A DNA stretch of 32,260 bases from NCBI RefSeq assembly GCF_000429525.1, contig NZ_AUCA01000037.1, positions 1-32,260 on the forward strand. The letters run 5' to 3'. The first letter of the stretch is position 1. The number at the start of each line of letters is the position of its first letter. This DNA is from Alicyclobacillus contaminans DSM 17975. GTDB lineage: Bacteria > Bacillota > Bacilli > Alicyclobacillales > Alicyclobacillaceae. The notes beneath the pieces are model-generated. The model saw only the letters and a list, made by a program, of their open reading frames with translations, ran no database searches and was not told the DNA's origin. Position numbers and translations under genes: made by a program. Positions 7,785-15,048 of the stretch are shown here, in pieces.

Positions 7785-8203
7785 TGGACGACGTACGCGG
7801 ACGCGCCGCCGCCATCCTCTCCGGCCACAAGCTGCGGATGCTGGAAGAGGCCGGGCTGACGGTGGTGGAGCAATCGGAACTGGATAGGCTTCGCATGGTT
7901 GAGCAGGCAGCGTACAAGGTGTGGAGCGGGTTCGCGATGGGCAATCCAGGTTACGAGTCTCTGTATGACAACCCGCCCGAGGAGATGCGTCAGATTCACG
8001 ACTTGACTCACGGACGCGAGTGCAATTGGGTCTTGGTGGAGCGCAGCAGGTTGGAGGGGTTGGAACGGATGTATAAGGCAACTAAGCGGCGTGCCGAGGC
8101 CCTACACGGGCACCTCGCGTTTAATGCAGCAGAGGAAGCGTTCTATGCGGCAGAAGACGACATTGAGGCGGTACTCACGGAATTGGAGGCGATGGAGCGA
8201 TGA
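7784..8203 (+). CDS. Unknown helical protein, 139 aa
   Basis: ATG 7784 overlaps the previous stop by one base. The protein is largely helical: SGHKLRMLEEAGLTVVEQSELDRLRMVEQAAY at about 12-43 and a glutamate-rich C-terminus ending ELEAMER. The stretch around VVEQSELDRLR is a common pattern in phage early proteins carrying a linker before a coiled coil. There is no enzyme motif. Its stop overlaps the next gene by ATGA. Confidence 0.7.
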   Translation: MDDVRGRAAAILSGHKLRMLEEAGLTVVEQSELDRLRMVEQAAYKVWSGFAMGNPGYESLYDNPPEEMRQIHDLTHGRECNWVLVERSRLEGLERMYKATKRRAEALHGHLAFNAAEEAFYAAEDDIEAVLTELEAMER

Positions 8204-8565
8204 CTGGGCGCGTGTTGAGCGAGGAAGAGATAGCGGCCATTGAGACGGCGTTGGTGCCCTCCGTTGACCGTCTGCGAATGGGGATTGATTCGTCAGGCGT
8301 TGTGAACTCGAAAACAGCGATACCGAACCTCATCGCCACCATCCGAGATCGCGACAAAACGATAGCGGAGCAAGCGGCAGAACTCAAGGAACTCCGCAAG
8401 AAGGTCCACAACATGAACGGAGCAGGCGCGCACTTGGCGACGGCGGACTTGGAGCAACAAAACACCATCATGCTGGAGGCGTTAAGGGACATATCCGAAG
8501 GTGCAGGGCCTCCGGATGTGATAGCTAGTCGAGCACTCGCCAAAGTGAAGGGAGCGAGTGGCTGA
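8200..8565 (+). CDS. Coiled-coil accessory protein, 121 aa
   Basis: It starts at ATG 8200 inside the previous stop. A helix begins at SEEEIAAIETALVPSVDRLR, a glycine-rich turn (GIDSSGVVNS) follows, then a heptad stretch LIATIRDRDKTIAEQAAELKELRKKV at about 45-70. The C-terminus has MLEALRDISEG. It resembles other small phage coiled-coil proteins in layout. No function is visible. Confidence 0.7.
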   Translation: MTGRVLSEEEIAAIETALVPSVDRLRMGIDSSGVVNSKTAIPNLIATIRDRDKTIAEQAAELKELRKKVHNMNGAGAHLATADLEQQNTIMLEALRDISEGAGPPDVIASRALAKVKGASG

Positions 8566-8666
8566 TGTACTGGATCTGGTGCCCCAGCTGCCGACGCTGG
8601 TGGCTGGGGGATGAGGACGCTGTGCGTAAGGTATGCAGCCGATGCAGGAGGGAGGAGACGGCATGA
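8565..8666 (+). CDS. 33-aa zinc-ribbon-like micro-protein
   Basis: ATG 8565 overlaps the previous TGA and the TGA at 8664-8666 overlaps the next ATG, so it fits exactly between genes. It has CPSC near the N-terminus and CSRC near the C-terminus, about 15 residues apart, with WWLG between: a minimal two-knuckle zinc ribbon. This is short for a gene caller but the coupling on both sides supports it. Such mini-ribbons often bind nucleic acid or RNA polymerase; here that is inference. Confidence 0.6.
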   Translation: MYWIWCPSCRRWWLGDEDAVRKVCSRCRREETA

Positions 8667-8962
8667 AAGTCTACATCAGCGGCCCCATGAGCGGCATCAA
8701 GGACTGGAATTACCCGATGTTCTTCGCGACAGCAGAATTGCTCCGGCGTTTGGGCTTCGATGTCATCAACCCGGCGGAAGGCGTGTCTGAGTTTGACAAG
8801 CCATGGAACTGGTACATGCGACGTGCGCTGCGACTGATGATGGATGCCGACACAATCCTTATGTTGCCTGGGTGGAGCCGTTCCAGGGGAGCGCGTCTGG
8901 AGCGAATGGTCGCTAAGAAGCTAGGAATGCGGGTTGTGGAGCGGTTGGAGGATCTGGATTAA
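8663..8962 (+). CDS. DUF4406 protein (deoxyribosyltransferase-like fold)
   Basis: 99 aa. ATG 8663 is chosen over the ATG at 8633 because GGAGGGAGGAG (8647-8657) precedes it and the protein then begins MKVYISGPMSGIKDWNYPMF, the exact DUF4406 opening. Later FDVINPAEG and MMDADTILMLPGWSRSRGARLE complete the pattern. The fold is related to nucleoside 2-deoxyribosyltransferases, suggesting a nucleotide or base-handling role, but DUF4406 has no proven reaction that I know. It is next to an MT-A70 methyltransferase, as in many phage accessory clusters. Confidence 0.88.
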   Translation: MKVYISGPMSGIKDWNYPMFFATAELLRRLGFDVINPAEGVSEFDKPWNWYMRRALRLMMDADTILMLPGWSRSRGARLERMVAKKLGMRVVERLEDLD

Positions 8963-8982
8963 ACGTGGAGGAGGGAGACGGC

Positions 8983-9546
8983 GTGATTCCATTCCCTGAT
9001 AAGCGGTACAGCGTGATCTACGTAGACCCGCCTTGGCGTTACCGAGACAAGGCCGCGGCCGGAGAGAGGGGCGCCGCCTTTAAGTATTCGGTAATGAGCA
9101 TGGAGGAGATCAAGGGGATGCCTGTTCAGTCCATCGCGGCCGATGACTGCGCGCTGTTCATGTGGGCGACTTATCCGATGTTTCCGGAGGCGCTGAGTGT
9201 GCTGGAAGCCTGGGGCTTTCAGTATCGGACGGTGGCATTCACATGGGTGAAGACTACGAAGCACGGAAAACTCGCGATGGGCATGGGGAACTGGACGCGC
9301 GCGAATGCGGAACCGTGCCTGCTGGCTATCCGAGGGAAGCCAAAGAGAGTGTCAGCCGCAGTTCACTCCGTGATCATGAGTGAGCGGCGGGAACACAGCC
9401 GGAAGCCGGACGAGGTATATGGGCGGATTGAGCAGTTGATGGGCGATCTACCGCGGATTGAGTTGTTCGCCCGGCAGCGGGTTCCCGGATGGGATGCATG
9501 GGGGAATGAAGTACCGCCTGATAGCGGGTCCGAATGTGCCGGATAA
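8983..9546 (+). CDS. MT-A70 family adenine methyltransferase
   Basis: 187 aa. The family transfers a methyl group from SAM to N6 of adenine in DNA or RNA. The catalytic DPPW motif sits at residues about 15-18 (YVDPPWRY). It is followed by MSMEEIKGMPV, ALFMWATYPMFPEAL, the AFTWVKTTKHGKLAMGMGNWTRANAEPCLLA segment that carries SAM-binding residues, and RKPDEVYGRIEQLMG with a C-terminal RIELFAR. GTG 8983 is used because GGAGGAGGGA lies just ahead; GTG 8965 would add six non-family residues. It probably modifies phage DNA against host restriction. Confidence 0.92.
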   Translation: MIPFPDKRYSVIYVDPPWRYRDKAAAGERGAAFKYSVMSMEEIKGMPVQSIAADDCALFMWATYPMFPEALSVLEAWGFQYRTVAFTWVKTTKHGKLAMGMGNWTRANAEPCLLAIRGKPKRVSAAVHSVIMSERREHSRKPDEVYGRIEQLMGDLPRIELFARQRVPGWDAWGNEVPPDSGSECAG

Positions 9547-9613
9547 GGTGTTTATACCTGACTTACGAAAAAACGGCTCCAGCAGCCTGCTAGGGGCCGA
9601 ATCGGAAGGGTGA
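9506..9613 (+). CDS. Possible 35-aa ORF overlapping the methyltransferase end
   Basis: The frame runs ATG 9506 to TGA 9611-9613, just ahead of the recU ribosome site. The peptide (MKYRLIAGPNVPDKVFIPDL...) reads like protein rather than noise, and it fills what would otherwise be a 73-base gap. It overlaps the methyltransferase by 41 bases and has only GGGGG close ahead of the ATG. Evidence is modest. Confidence 0.35.
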   Translation: MKYRLIAGPNVPDKVFIPDLRKNGSSSLLGAESEG

Positions 9614-9619
9614 AGCGAC

Positions 9620-10141
9620 ATGGGAATGGGCAACCGCGGCATGGCGCTGGAGGCCATGATCAACCACACCAACGAAGTCTATCGACAGAGGGGCTGGGCA
9701 GTCGTGCACAAGCGGCCAACGCCGGTCGCCATCGTTCGAACACAGGGCACCCGGATCGTGTCAGCATACCTGGAGTCGAAATCCACAGTGGACTATGAGG
9801 GCGTGTACCGCGGACGGAGCTTGCAATTCGAGGCGAAGTCGACGCGGGAGTCCACCCGGTTTCCGCTAAGCAACTTCCATGAGCACCAGATAACGCATAT
9901 GCGTGCATGTCTGGACCAGGGCGCCATCGTCTTCGCAATCATCGAGTTCGCGCGCGACAACGAGCGGCTGTATGTGCCCGGGAAACTCATTCTGACCGCT
10001 TGGGAACGCTGGAAGGCCGGTGGGAAGGCCAGCATCCCCCGGGAGGACCTAGAGGCGCAGTGCTACCTGATCCGGAGTGGCCGCGGTGTAGCGGTGGACT
10101 ACCTAGCTGTGGTGGACAAGCTGGTCCATCAGACGGCGTGA
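9620..10141 (+). CDS. recU: Holliday junction resolvase RecU
   Basis: 173 aa; host RecU is about 200. RecU cuts four-way DNA junctions left by recombination and helps prepare DNA for packaging. It opens GNRGMALEAMINHTNEVY and keeps the catalytic STVDYEGVYRGR (D58) and FEAK (E71, K73) of the PD-(D/E)XK-like resolvase. RFPLSNFHEHQITHM follows, and the C-terminal VAVDYLAVVDKL region is present. GGAAGGG at 9604-9610 serves ATG 9620. With YqaJ, ERF and SSB this gives the phage a full recombination kit. Confidence 0.94.
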   Translation: MGMGNRGMALEAMINHTNEVYRQRGWAVVHKRPTPVAIVRTQGTRIVSAYLESKSTVDYEGVYRGRSLQFEAKSTRESTRFPLSNFHEHQITHMRACLDQGAIVFAIIEFARDNERLYVPGKLILTAWERWKAGGKASIPREDLEAQCYLIRSGRGVAVDYLAVVDKLVHQTA

Positions 10142-10154
10142 GGGGTGAGTCATC

Positions 10155-10478
10155 GTGAGCCGGGTAGCAAAGACTCAGCAGCCTGGATACATCGCATGCC
10201 AGGACTGGGACTTCTACTGGGAGCCGACAGATCTCCTGGATGTCATATGCATGTGGCAGCATGGAAAGCCGCTGTGGGAGATAGCGGAGTACGTCGGTAG
10301 ACCGCCGCGAGAAGTAACAGTGCTGCTCATGGACCTGGCGGAGACCGACCATATCGGGCCGAGACCGGGCGGAGCGTTCGGGCTAGCGAACGTAAGTTCT
10401 CAACAGGGTGTGCACAAATCTGTGCACAACTCGAAATCTTCAGTGGAGGTGGTCGGATGCACAGGTCAACCATCCTAG
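10155..10478 (+). CDS. Putative HTH-containing phage protein, 107 aa
   Basis: GTG 10155 with GAGGGGTGAG ahead. The centre reads LLDVICMWQHGKPLWEIAEYVGRPPREVTVLLMDLAETDHI, which looks like a helix-turn-helix used in phage proteins that sample DNA (compare terminase-small or repressor-like HTH). The tail (QQGVHKSVHNSKS) appears disordered. It overlaps the next gene by 22 bases. The exact role is unknown. Confidence 0.7.
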   Translation: MSRVAKTQQPGYIACQDWDFYWEPTDLLDVICMWQHGKPLWEIAEYVGRPPREVTVLLMDLAETDHIGPRPGGAFGLANVSSQQGVHKSVHNSKSSVEVVGCTGQPS

Positions 10479-10744
10479 CTGACATCATCGCAGAGCGAAA
10501 ACGACAAGACCGTTTGCATCCGCGCTGGCACGGTGATGCACATGGGCTGGCGGTGCTCGCTGAAGAGTTCGGAGAAGTCGCGAAAGCTCACTACGAGCTG
10601 ACAGAGATACAGCACGAAGAGACGCGACAGACGCTGACACAGGAAGAGTGGCACAGGCTCTACACAGTGCGCTCCGCTGATCTGCGGGAGGAACTGGTGC
10701 AGGTGGCTGCAGTGTGCGTCCGATGGCTTGAGAACATGCCGTGA
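10457..10744 (+). CDS. MazG-like nucleotide pyrophosphohydrolase-family protein
   Basis: 95 aa. The opening ILADIIAERKRQDRLHP and GLAVLAEEFGEVAKAHYEL, then LREELVQVAAVCVRWLE, match the all-alpha NTP pyrophosphatase (MazG-like) pattern with its ExxE metal ligands. Such enzymes hydrolyse nucleoside triphosphates and, in phages, may modify the nucleotide pool or stress alarmones. The single-domain size suits a phage member. GGAGGTGGTC sits before ATG 10457. Confidence 0.82.
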   Translation: MHRSTILADIIAERKRQDRLHPRWHGDAHGLAVLAEEFGEVAKAHYELTEIQHEETRQTLTQEEWHRLYTVRSADLREELVQVAAVCVRWLENMP

Positions 10745-10757
10745 GGGAGGTGGTGCC

Positions 10758-11267
10758 ATGAGTTTCGAGGCAGAGATCACGGTGTCGAAAAGGTCATCCG
10801 GCTTCCGCGCGGCGATGGAACGGTGGAACTGGCTGGACGGAGAGAAACGCCGCCTGGAGCACCAGATCGCTCGACGCCGCGAACGAATCGCCCGGTGGCG
10901 TGCGGACCTCGACAACGCCGGGCAGAAGGCCATCACCTACGACAAGGATCGGGTGCAGGGTGGCCAGCCATACACCATGGAGGACTACGTGGCGGATACG
11001 CTGGAGCGCATCGAGCGGACGGAGCGCGAGATCTCCATGCTCCAGCACCAGTACGACGAGATATGCGACCAGATCCAGGACATCGAGGACATGGTGTCGA
11101 TGCTTCGGCAGGAGCATCAGACGGTGGTCAGGATGTACTACCGTGACCGCGCGCCATGGCACGCTATCGAGGCGCACACGAACTACTCGCGGAGTCGGAT
11201 ATATGAGATCTTGCATGAGTTGACTTCATGGGTGGACGGAACTTTATGGAGCGCGGAAAGGAGGTGA
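10758..11267 (+). CDS. Coiled-coil protein with C-terminal sigma-like HTH (late-type phage regulator)
   Basis: 169 aa. ATG 10758 has GGGAGGTGG ahead; the longer frame from 10728 adds only overlap. Residues about 20-60 are a basic coiled coil (EKRRLEHQIARRRERIARW). A second coiled coil follows (LERIERTEREISMLQHQYDEI), then LRQEHQTVVRMYYRDRAPWHAIEAHTNYSRSRIYEILHE, a helix-turn-helix resembling sigma-70 region 4. Phage regulators of the DUF1492/RinA type have this build. It is the last gene before the early terminator, where such regulators are often found. Its target is unknown. Confidence 0.7.
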   Translation: MSFEAEITVSKRSSGFRAAMERWNWLDGEKRRLEHQIARRRERIARWRADLDNAGQKAITYDKDRVQGGQPYTMEDYVADTLERIERTEREISMLQHQYDEICDQIQDIEDMVSMLRQEHQTVVRMYYRDRAPWHAIEAHTNYSRSRIYEILHELTSWVDGTLWSAERR

Positions 11268-11297
11268 GTTTTAGTCCCGCGTATGTATGGACGATTT

Positions 11298-11325
11298 CCC
11301 CGCCGATGTGCGGGGATATTTTTTT
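11298..11325 (+). terminator. Rho-independent terminator of the early operon
   Basis: CCCCGC (11298-11303) pairs with GCGGGG (11310-11315) around a CGATGT loop, followed by ATATTTTTTT. This closes the run of genes from the start of the window. Confidence 0.9.
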
Positions 11326-11333
11326 CATTCGAC

Positions 11334-11380
11334 TGTTGTAAATTACAACACACCGTGTTATAATGTTGTCAAATACAACA
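11334..11380 (+). promoter_or_regulatory. Strong promoter bracketed by two 17-bp operators
   Basis: TTGTAA (11336-11341) and TATAAT (11359-11364) are 17 bases apart, with TGT ahead of the -10, an extended -10. Operator 1, TGTTGTAAATTACAACA (11334-11350), is a perfect 8-1-8 palindrome and covers the -35. Operator 2, TGTTGTCAAATACAACA (11364-11380), has the same outer half-sites and starts on the last base of the -10. A repressor on either would block polymerase. GGGGGCGG for the next gene follows at 11381. Confidence 0.85.
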
Positions 11381-11393
11381 GGGGGCGGTTAAG

Positions 11394-11957
11394 ATGACGA
11401 AAAAGGAAATCATGCAGCGGGCTCATCAGTTGGCAAAGCAGATGGTCGGTGACTACACAGCGCGGTTCGTCCTCGGTTTGCGGCAGGCGTGGCGTGAAGC
11501 GAAGCGAGGTGCCTGCCCGCATACGGATCGGCACCAACACGCCATGACATTCGCAAGCGGGCACACGTTCGTCGGATGCAGCGAGTGCATCAGGCGCGAG
11601 CGCGCCATAGAGGCCGAAAAGCTCCGTCAGGCGACGGCGGCGCGCTGGGGCATCCAGGTGCAGGCTCTGCAGGGCAGCCCGAAGCAGATTGCATGGGCGG
11701 AGGATATCCGTGCGAAGGCGCTGGAGTGGCTGTCCGCGACATCCGAGAAAGACGTGCAGGCGAGCATCCAGAAGCTCGCTCGCCGCACCGGGATGAGCAC
11801 CGAACAGGCTGCAGCGACCCTGCGCCAGCGGGTAGCCACCCTTCTCGGTACGTCGAGCGCGCGCCACATCATCGACCATCGCAGCATGATGGGGCAGGGG
11901 ATGCTGTACACCATCGTGGTGCAGACGGTGGCGGAGCTGCGGGGTGAGATCGCATGA
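11394..11957 (+). CDS. Unknown protein with Cys-His N-terminus, 187 aa
   Basis: ATG 11394 follows the operator-controlled promoter directly. The start MTKKEIMQRAHQLAKQMVGD and FVLGLRQAWREAKRG is a motif I know from many phage and plasmid proteins whose first 45 residues form a helical module. Cys and His residues (about 42-62: CPHTDRHQH, CSECIRR) could make a zinc site. GSPKQIAWAEDIRAKALEWL (about 95-114) is a second recurring phage motif. The C-terminal half is helical. No enzyme activity can be claimed; as the first gene of a regulated operon it may be an accessory or anti-host protein. Confidence 0.75.
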   Translation: MTKKEIMQRAHQLAKQMVGDYTARFVLGLRQAWREAKRGACPHTDRHQHAMTFASGHTFVGCSECIRRERAIEAEKLRQATAARWGIQVQALQGSPKQIAWAEDIRAKALEWLSATSEKDVQASIQKLARRTGMSTEQAAATLRQRVATLLGTSSARHIIDHRSMMGQGMLYTIVVQTVAELRGEIA

Positions 11958-12400
11958 CATACCACCACATCCCGAAGCTGGCTGGTGTGACGGAAGCCGC
12001 CGCGATCCTCGGCTGGGATCGACGGAAAGTGGCGACATACTGGGGGCGAGGAAAGCTTCCCGTGCCTATCCAGGTGCTCTCCGCCACCCCAGTGTGGACG
12101 GAAGAACAGATCATCCGATATGCGAAGGAGGAACTAGGGATGACAGTGTTCATGGTGGAGAAGCGCATCGAACTCTTTGGAGACGGTGAGTTTGGAGTGA
12201 CACGCGTGACCTGTGAGCCATCAGAGGACGGCCTGGTGTACAGTGCACAGTACCATGGATGGTGGACGCGACCGGACGGACAGCGGGTGCGAGGTGAGAT
12301 CAACGCGCAGTTCATCGAGGCGGTGCAGGCCGACGCGGACGCCGTACTGAACGCAGGCTGGGAGCCCGGCCTGTGGACGGTCGAGGAGGTCGCGGAGTAG
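11954..12400 (+). CDS. MerR-like HTH N-terminus with unknown C-terminal domain, 148 aa
   Basis: It overlaps the previous stop by ATGA. Residues 8-50 (LAGVTEAAAILGWDRRKVATYWGRGKLP, then PVWTEEQIIRYA) are a typical winged HTH of the MerR/excisionase superfamily. The rest (about 65-148) is a beta-rich domain (VTRVTCEPSEDGLVYSAQYHGWW). The combination might act as a DNA-binding regulator or an adaptor for a DNA-processing partner. The stop overlaps the GTG of the next gene. Confidence 0.75.
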   Translation: MTYHHIPKLAGVTEAAAILGWDRRKVATYWGRGKLPVPIQVLSATPVWTEEQIIRYAKEELGMTVFMVEKRIELFGDGEFGVTRVTCEPSEDGLVYSAQYHGWWTRPDGQRVRGEINAQFIEAVQADADAVLNAGWEPGLWTVEEVAE

Positions 12401-13152
12401 TGCCGAAACAAGTCAACAGGGAGCGGCTGGAGGCGTCTCTGGCCGCGCTGCGGGAGTTTGCGGATGAGATGGGATATTGGCCATCCATCCGCGATTGGAA
12501 CGCGTATGCGAAGGACCATGATGTGATGGCAGCCGTTACCATTACACGACGGATGGGCATGAAGTGGACGGATGTCGGAAAGTATCTCGGTTTTGCGCCG
12601 CTGACGGAGCAGGACTGCATCGATGCGTTGCGCGCGGCTGCGGCGGTTTATCCAGGGCTTTCCGTCGGGGACTATGAGAAGTGGCGGGCGAATCATCCAG
12701 ACAGGCCGAACGCCAACGCTATGCTGCTCATGTTTGGAACGTGGAATGCCGCGAAGGAAAAGGCTGGGATAAGTCTTCAGGCGCCACACGTCCACGTCAT
12801 ATCGGATGAAGATATGATTCGTGCGCTGAAACTCTGTGCAGAGGCATGCGGCCCGTCCTTCGGCATGAGGCAGTATCGGGAGTGGAGGAAAGAGCATCCA
12901 GATCAACCGAGTCTCGCCGCCATCTGTATGAGATTCGGCGCGTTCAACGTGGCGAAACAGCGCGCTGGTCTGGTGACGGTGCCGCACGGCGGGGCCCGGA
13001 AAAGTAAAAATCACCGGAAAATGACCGGACTCGCTAGGCGAGATATCCTGCTACACTGGCATCAGTGGAGAGTATCCACCGGGAGTGAAAGCAAGGGTTG
13101 TTCACTGTACGTCAGCGTTCACCGCTGGCGTTGGTGTCTCGCCTGGCCGTAA
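12400..13152 (+). CDS. Protein with three homing-endonuclease-associated repeats, 3' end probably altered
   Basis: 250 aa from GTG 12400 behind GAGGAGGT. Three tandem units of about 60 residues (roughly 10-62, 70-122, 137-190) share a helix, a G-x-P-S or Gly/Pro turn with an aromatic, and an ending like FGTWNAAKEKAGI or FGAFNVAKQRAGL. This is the pattern of the homing-endonuclease-associated repeat, which binds DNA beside HNH or LAGLIDADG nucleases. No nuclease domain is present. After residue about 200 the text turns Trp/Cys-rich and un-protein-like (WHQWRVSTG, VHRWRWCLAWP) over DNA that folds into hairpins, so the true gene end was probably lost. Confidence 0.75.
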   Translation: MPKQVNRERLEASLAALREFADEMGYWPSIRDWNAYAKDHDVMAAVTITRRMGMKWTDVGKYLGFAPLTEQDCIDALRAAAAVYPGLSVGDYEKWRANHPDRPNANAMLLMFGTWNAAKEKAGISLQAPHVHVISDEDMIRALKLCAEACGPSFGMRQYREWRKEHPDQPSLAAICMRFGAFNVAKQRAGLVTVPHGGARKSKNHRKMTGLARRDILLHWHQWRVSTGSESKGCSLYVSVHRWRWCLAWP

Positions 13153-13199
13153 CGCCGGGTTGTCTCGGCGGCTGCCTCGACCGTGGGGTCGAGCAGTCA
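13027..13199 (+). other. Dense hairpin block, possible remnant of a mobile-element end
   Basis: Successive stems are CTCGC-TAG-GCGAG (13030-13042), CACTG-GCAT-CAGTG (13054-13067), CAGCG-TTCAC-CGCTG (13113-13127) and CTCGACC-GTGG-GGTCGAG (13176-13193). The last is extended by CTG/CAG with one bulged C. It ends three bases before TCAA (13197-13200), the sequence at which the intact IS in this window ends. The helicase scrap begins right after. It is possibly the structured right end of a second IS200/IS605-type element that has lost its genes. Confidence 0.5.
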
Positions 13200-13351
13200 A
13201 GCGGTTGTCTGGTTCGATACGATATGGAGCCTGGAAGAGGATGAGCAGGCGAATGCGAGGGTGCACCGTCAGGGACAGACTAGACGCATCGTGGTGATAC
13301 GACTAGTGGCTGAAGGCACGATGGATGAGGAAGCTGTCGCGGCCATGGAAC

Positions 13352-13460
13352 TTGACACTCCGCACGGCTAAAGCCGTGGGATTCTTGGGAGCACTCCCGC
13401 AACCGAGAGTTCTGCCTTGCGGCACCAAGCTATCCCCGTGTGTCCCACGGTTCAGTCCGC
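13352..13460 (-). ncRNA. IS right end with likely omega/reRNA region
   Basis: Between the tnpB stop and the IS boundary lies a structured stretch including the perfect hairpin CACGGCT-AA-AGCCGTG (13363-13378). In IS605-family elements this end is transcribed with tnpB as a guide RNA whose last bases read the flanking DNA. Here the guide would begin GTTCCATGGCCGC (13351 leftward). The assignment is based on position and known biology. Confidence 0.6.
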
Positions 13461-14579
13461 TTAAGCGGACAAATTCAAAAGTCGCAATCCTTCGTGCAGG
13501 ATATTCCTCGCGGCGTTGACATCACGATCGTGGGCCACACCGCACTTCGGGCACGTCCAGTGTCGAACAGACAGGTCTTTCGTCTCGGCGTTTCGGTGCC
13601 CGCAGCAGGAGCAAAGTTGGCTAGAGGGGAAGACAGGGGAAACGGTCGCTACCTGTCTCCCGTACCAGTTCGCTTTGTATTCCAACTGCCGCCGAAATTC
13701 CGACCAGCTGGCATCGGCAATGCTCTTGGACAGTTTGTGATTTTGTTGCATGTTCCGAACACGCAAGTCCTCCAGGCAGATCGCTTGGTTCTCGCGAATC
13801 AGCCTGGTGGACAACTTGTGAAGGAAGTCCAGTCTCGCGTTTCGAACCTTCTCATGAAGCCGGGCCACTTTCAACCGGGCTTTCTCCCGGTTCTTCCCGC
13901 CCAGTTTCCTGCGGGAAAGAATCCGTTGCCAGCGTTTCAGTTTCTTTTCGTGTTTTCGTAGGTGCCGGGGATTCGGGATCGTTTCCCCAGTGCTGAGCAC
14001 GGCGAAGTCCTTTAACCCCAGATCGATGCCAACGGCGTTGAAGTTGGGCTTCAAAGGCTGAATCTCCGTGTCCACCAGGACCGATACAAAGAACTTTCCC
14101 GAAGGAGCCAGACGAACCGTGCCAGAAAGGATACGCCCCTGCACTTCGCGGGATTTGGCGAACTTCACCCATCCTACCTTCGGCAGCCGAATCCGGTTCC
14201 CCTCGATGCGGATAGTCGCTTTGTCATCCTCTTTGCCGTTGCGTTTGGACGTGTAGGATTGCTTCGGATGCTTCTTGCTCTTGAAGCGTGGGTAGCTTTT
14301 CTTCTCACGGAAGAAGCGCTGAAAGGCGTGATCTAAGTCTTCGACTGCCCTTTGCAGTGCAGTCGAATCAACTTCCTGAAGCCAAGGGTGCTGCTGTTTT
14401 AACGCTGGCAACTCTTTCATGCAAGCATATTGGTTCAAAGTTGTTACGTCTCGCTCGTAGGATTCTTTCCGAAGCGCGAGAAAGTGATTGTACACAAATC
14501 GGCAACATCCGATGGTTCGCCGGATTATCTGCTCCTGCTCTTTTGTTGGATAGAGGCGGAAGGAAAAAGCTTTGTGCAT
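13461..14579 (-). CDS. tnpB: TnpB RNA-guided nuclease / accessory of IS605
   Basis: 372 aa from ATG at 14579 ([15 protein letters not shown]); an upstream extension to 14675 has no ribosome support. N-terminal OrfB helix-turn-helix, then RuvC motifs: [13 protein letters not shown] (Asp), [11 protein letters not shown] (Glu) and [11 protein letters not shown] (Asp). Between them is a four-cysteine zinc finger (CSCCGHRN ... CPKCG). All catalytic residues appear intact. TnpB uses the right-end RNA to cut the empty target site and thus retain the element. Five bases separate it from tnpA. Confidence 0.95.
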   Translation of the reverse strand: MHKAFSFRLYPTKEQEQIIRRTIGCCRFVYNHFLALRKESYERDVTTLNQYACMKELPALKQQHPWLQEVDSTALQRAVEDLDHAFQRFFREKKSYPRFKSKKHPKQSYTSKRNGKEDDKATIRIEGNRIRLPKVGWVKFAKSREVQGRILSGTVRLAPSGKFFVSVLVDTEIQPLKPNFNAVGIDLGLKDFAVLSTGETIPNPRHLRKHEKKLKRWQRILSRRKLGGKNREKARLKVARLHEKVRNARLDFLHKLSTRLIRENQAICLEDLRVRNMQQNHKLSKSIADASWSEFRRQLEYKANWYGRQVATVSPVFPSSQLCSCCGHRNAETKDLSVRHWTCPKCGVAHDRDVNAARNILHEGLRLLNLSA

Positions 14580-14584
14580 CGTGT

Positions 14585-14983
14585 TCACCCACGCTTCTTC
14601 TGGGCTTCGACATACCGGCGGATCGTATCGCTGGACACGTTTCCTGCCGTACTCACAAAGAAGGAACGTGTCCATAGACTAGGGAGGTGTCTAAGATGCG
14701 CAAACTCTTGACGAAGCCGCCGTGAAGTCGTTCCCTTGATGGTTGCCATGATATTTGATGGCGAATCTGTTGGGAGACAATTGAGAAACAGATGAACATG
14801 ATCAGGCATGACTTCCATCACAAGAATCATCCAATCGTTTTGGGCGCAAATCTCGCTTACCAGTTCTTTGAACCGTGATTCCACTTGACCAACGAGAACT
14901 TTCCGCCGGTATCGAGGGCAGAAAACAAAATGATAGTTGATGAGCGATACGGTTGTTTTCGTATGACGATATTCTTGTCCCAT
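14585..14983 (-). CDS. tnpA: TnpA, Y1 HUH transposase
   Basis: 132 aa. [17 protein letters not shown] opens the IS200-type fold. The HUH pair is in MPDHVHLFL (about 60) and the catalytic tyrosine is in [11 protein letters not shown] near the C-terminus. It cuts and rejoins single-stranded element ends. [14 protein letters not shown] is the usual middle signature. The protein looks complete, so the element may still be mobile. Confidence 0.95.
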   Translation of the reverse strand: MGQEYRHTKTTVSLINYHFVFCPRYRRKVLVGQVESRFKELVSEICAQNDWMILVMEVMPDHVHLFLNCLPTDSPSNIMATIKGTTSRRLRQEFAHLRHLPSLWTRSFFVSTAGNVSSDTIRRYVEAQKKRG

Positions 14984-15028
14984 ACCAATACTGTATCAGT
15001 TCGATGAATGAAGTGCAACGCGCTTCAT

Positions 15029-15048
15029 CCCACCCCTAAAGGAGTGGG
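15029..15048 (-). repeat. IS left-end hairpin
   Basis: CCCACCCC (15029-15036) and GGAGTGGG (15041-15048) pair over TAAA with one G-T wobble, 18 bases inside the left boundary at 15066. TnpA binds such subterminal stems. Confidence 0.75.

Noticed and set aside
11869-13014. Minus-strand ORF of 381 codons
   Set aside because: Shadow of three coupled + genes; low-complexity Ser/Pro/Arg text.
13021-13210. Group I or group II intron between the repeat protein and helicase scrap
   Set aside because: No P7/P3 or domain V core recognised and no upstream helicase exon in the window.
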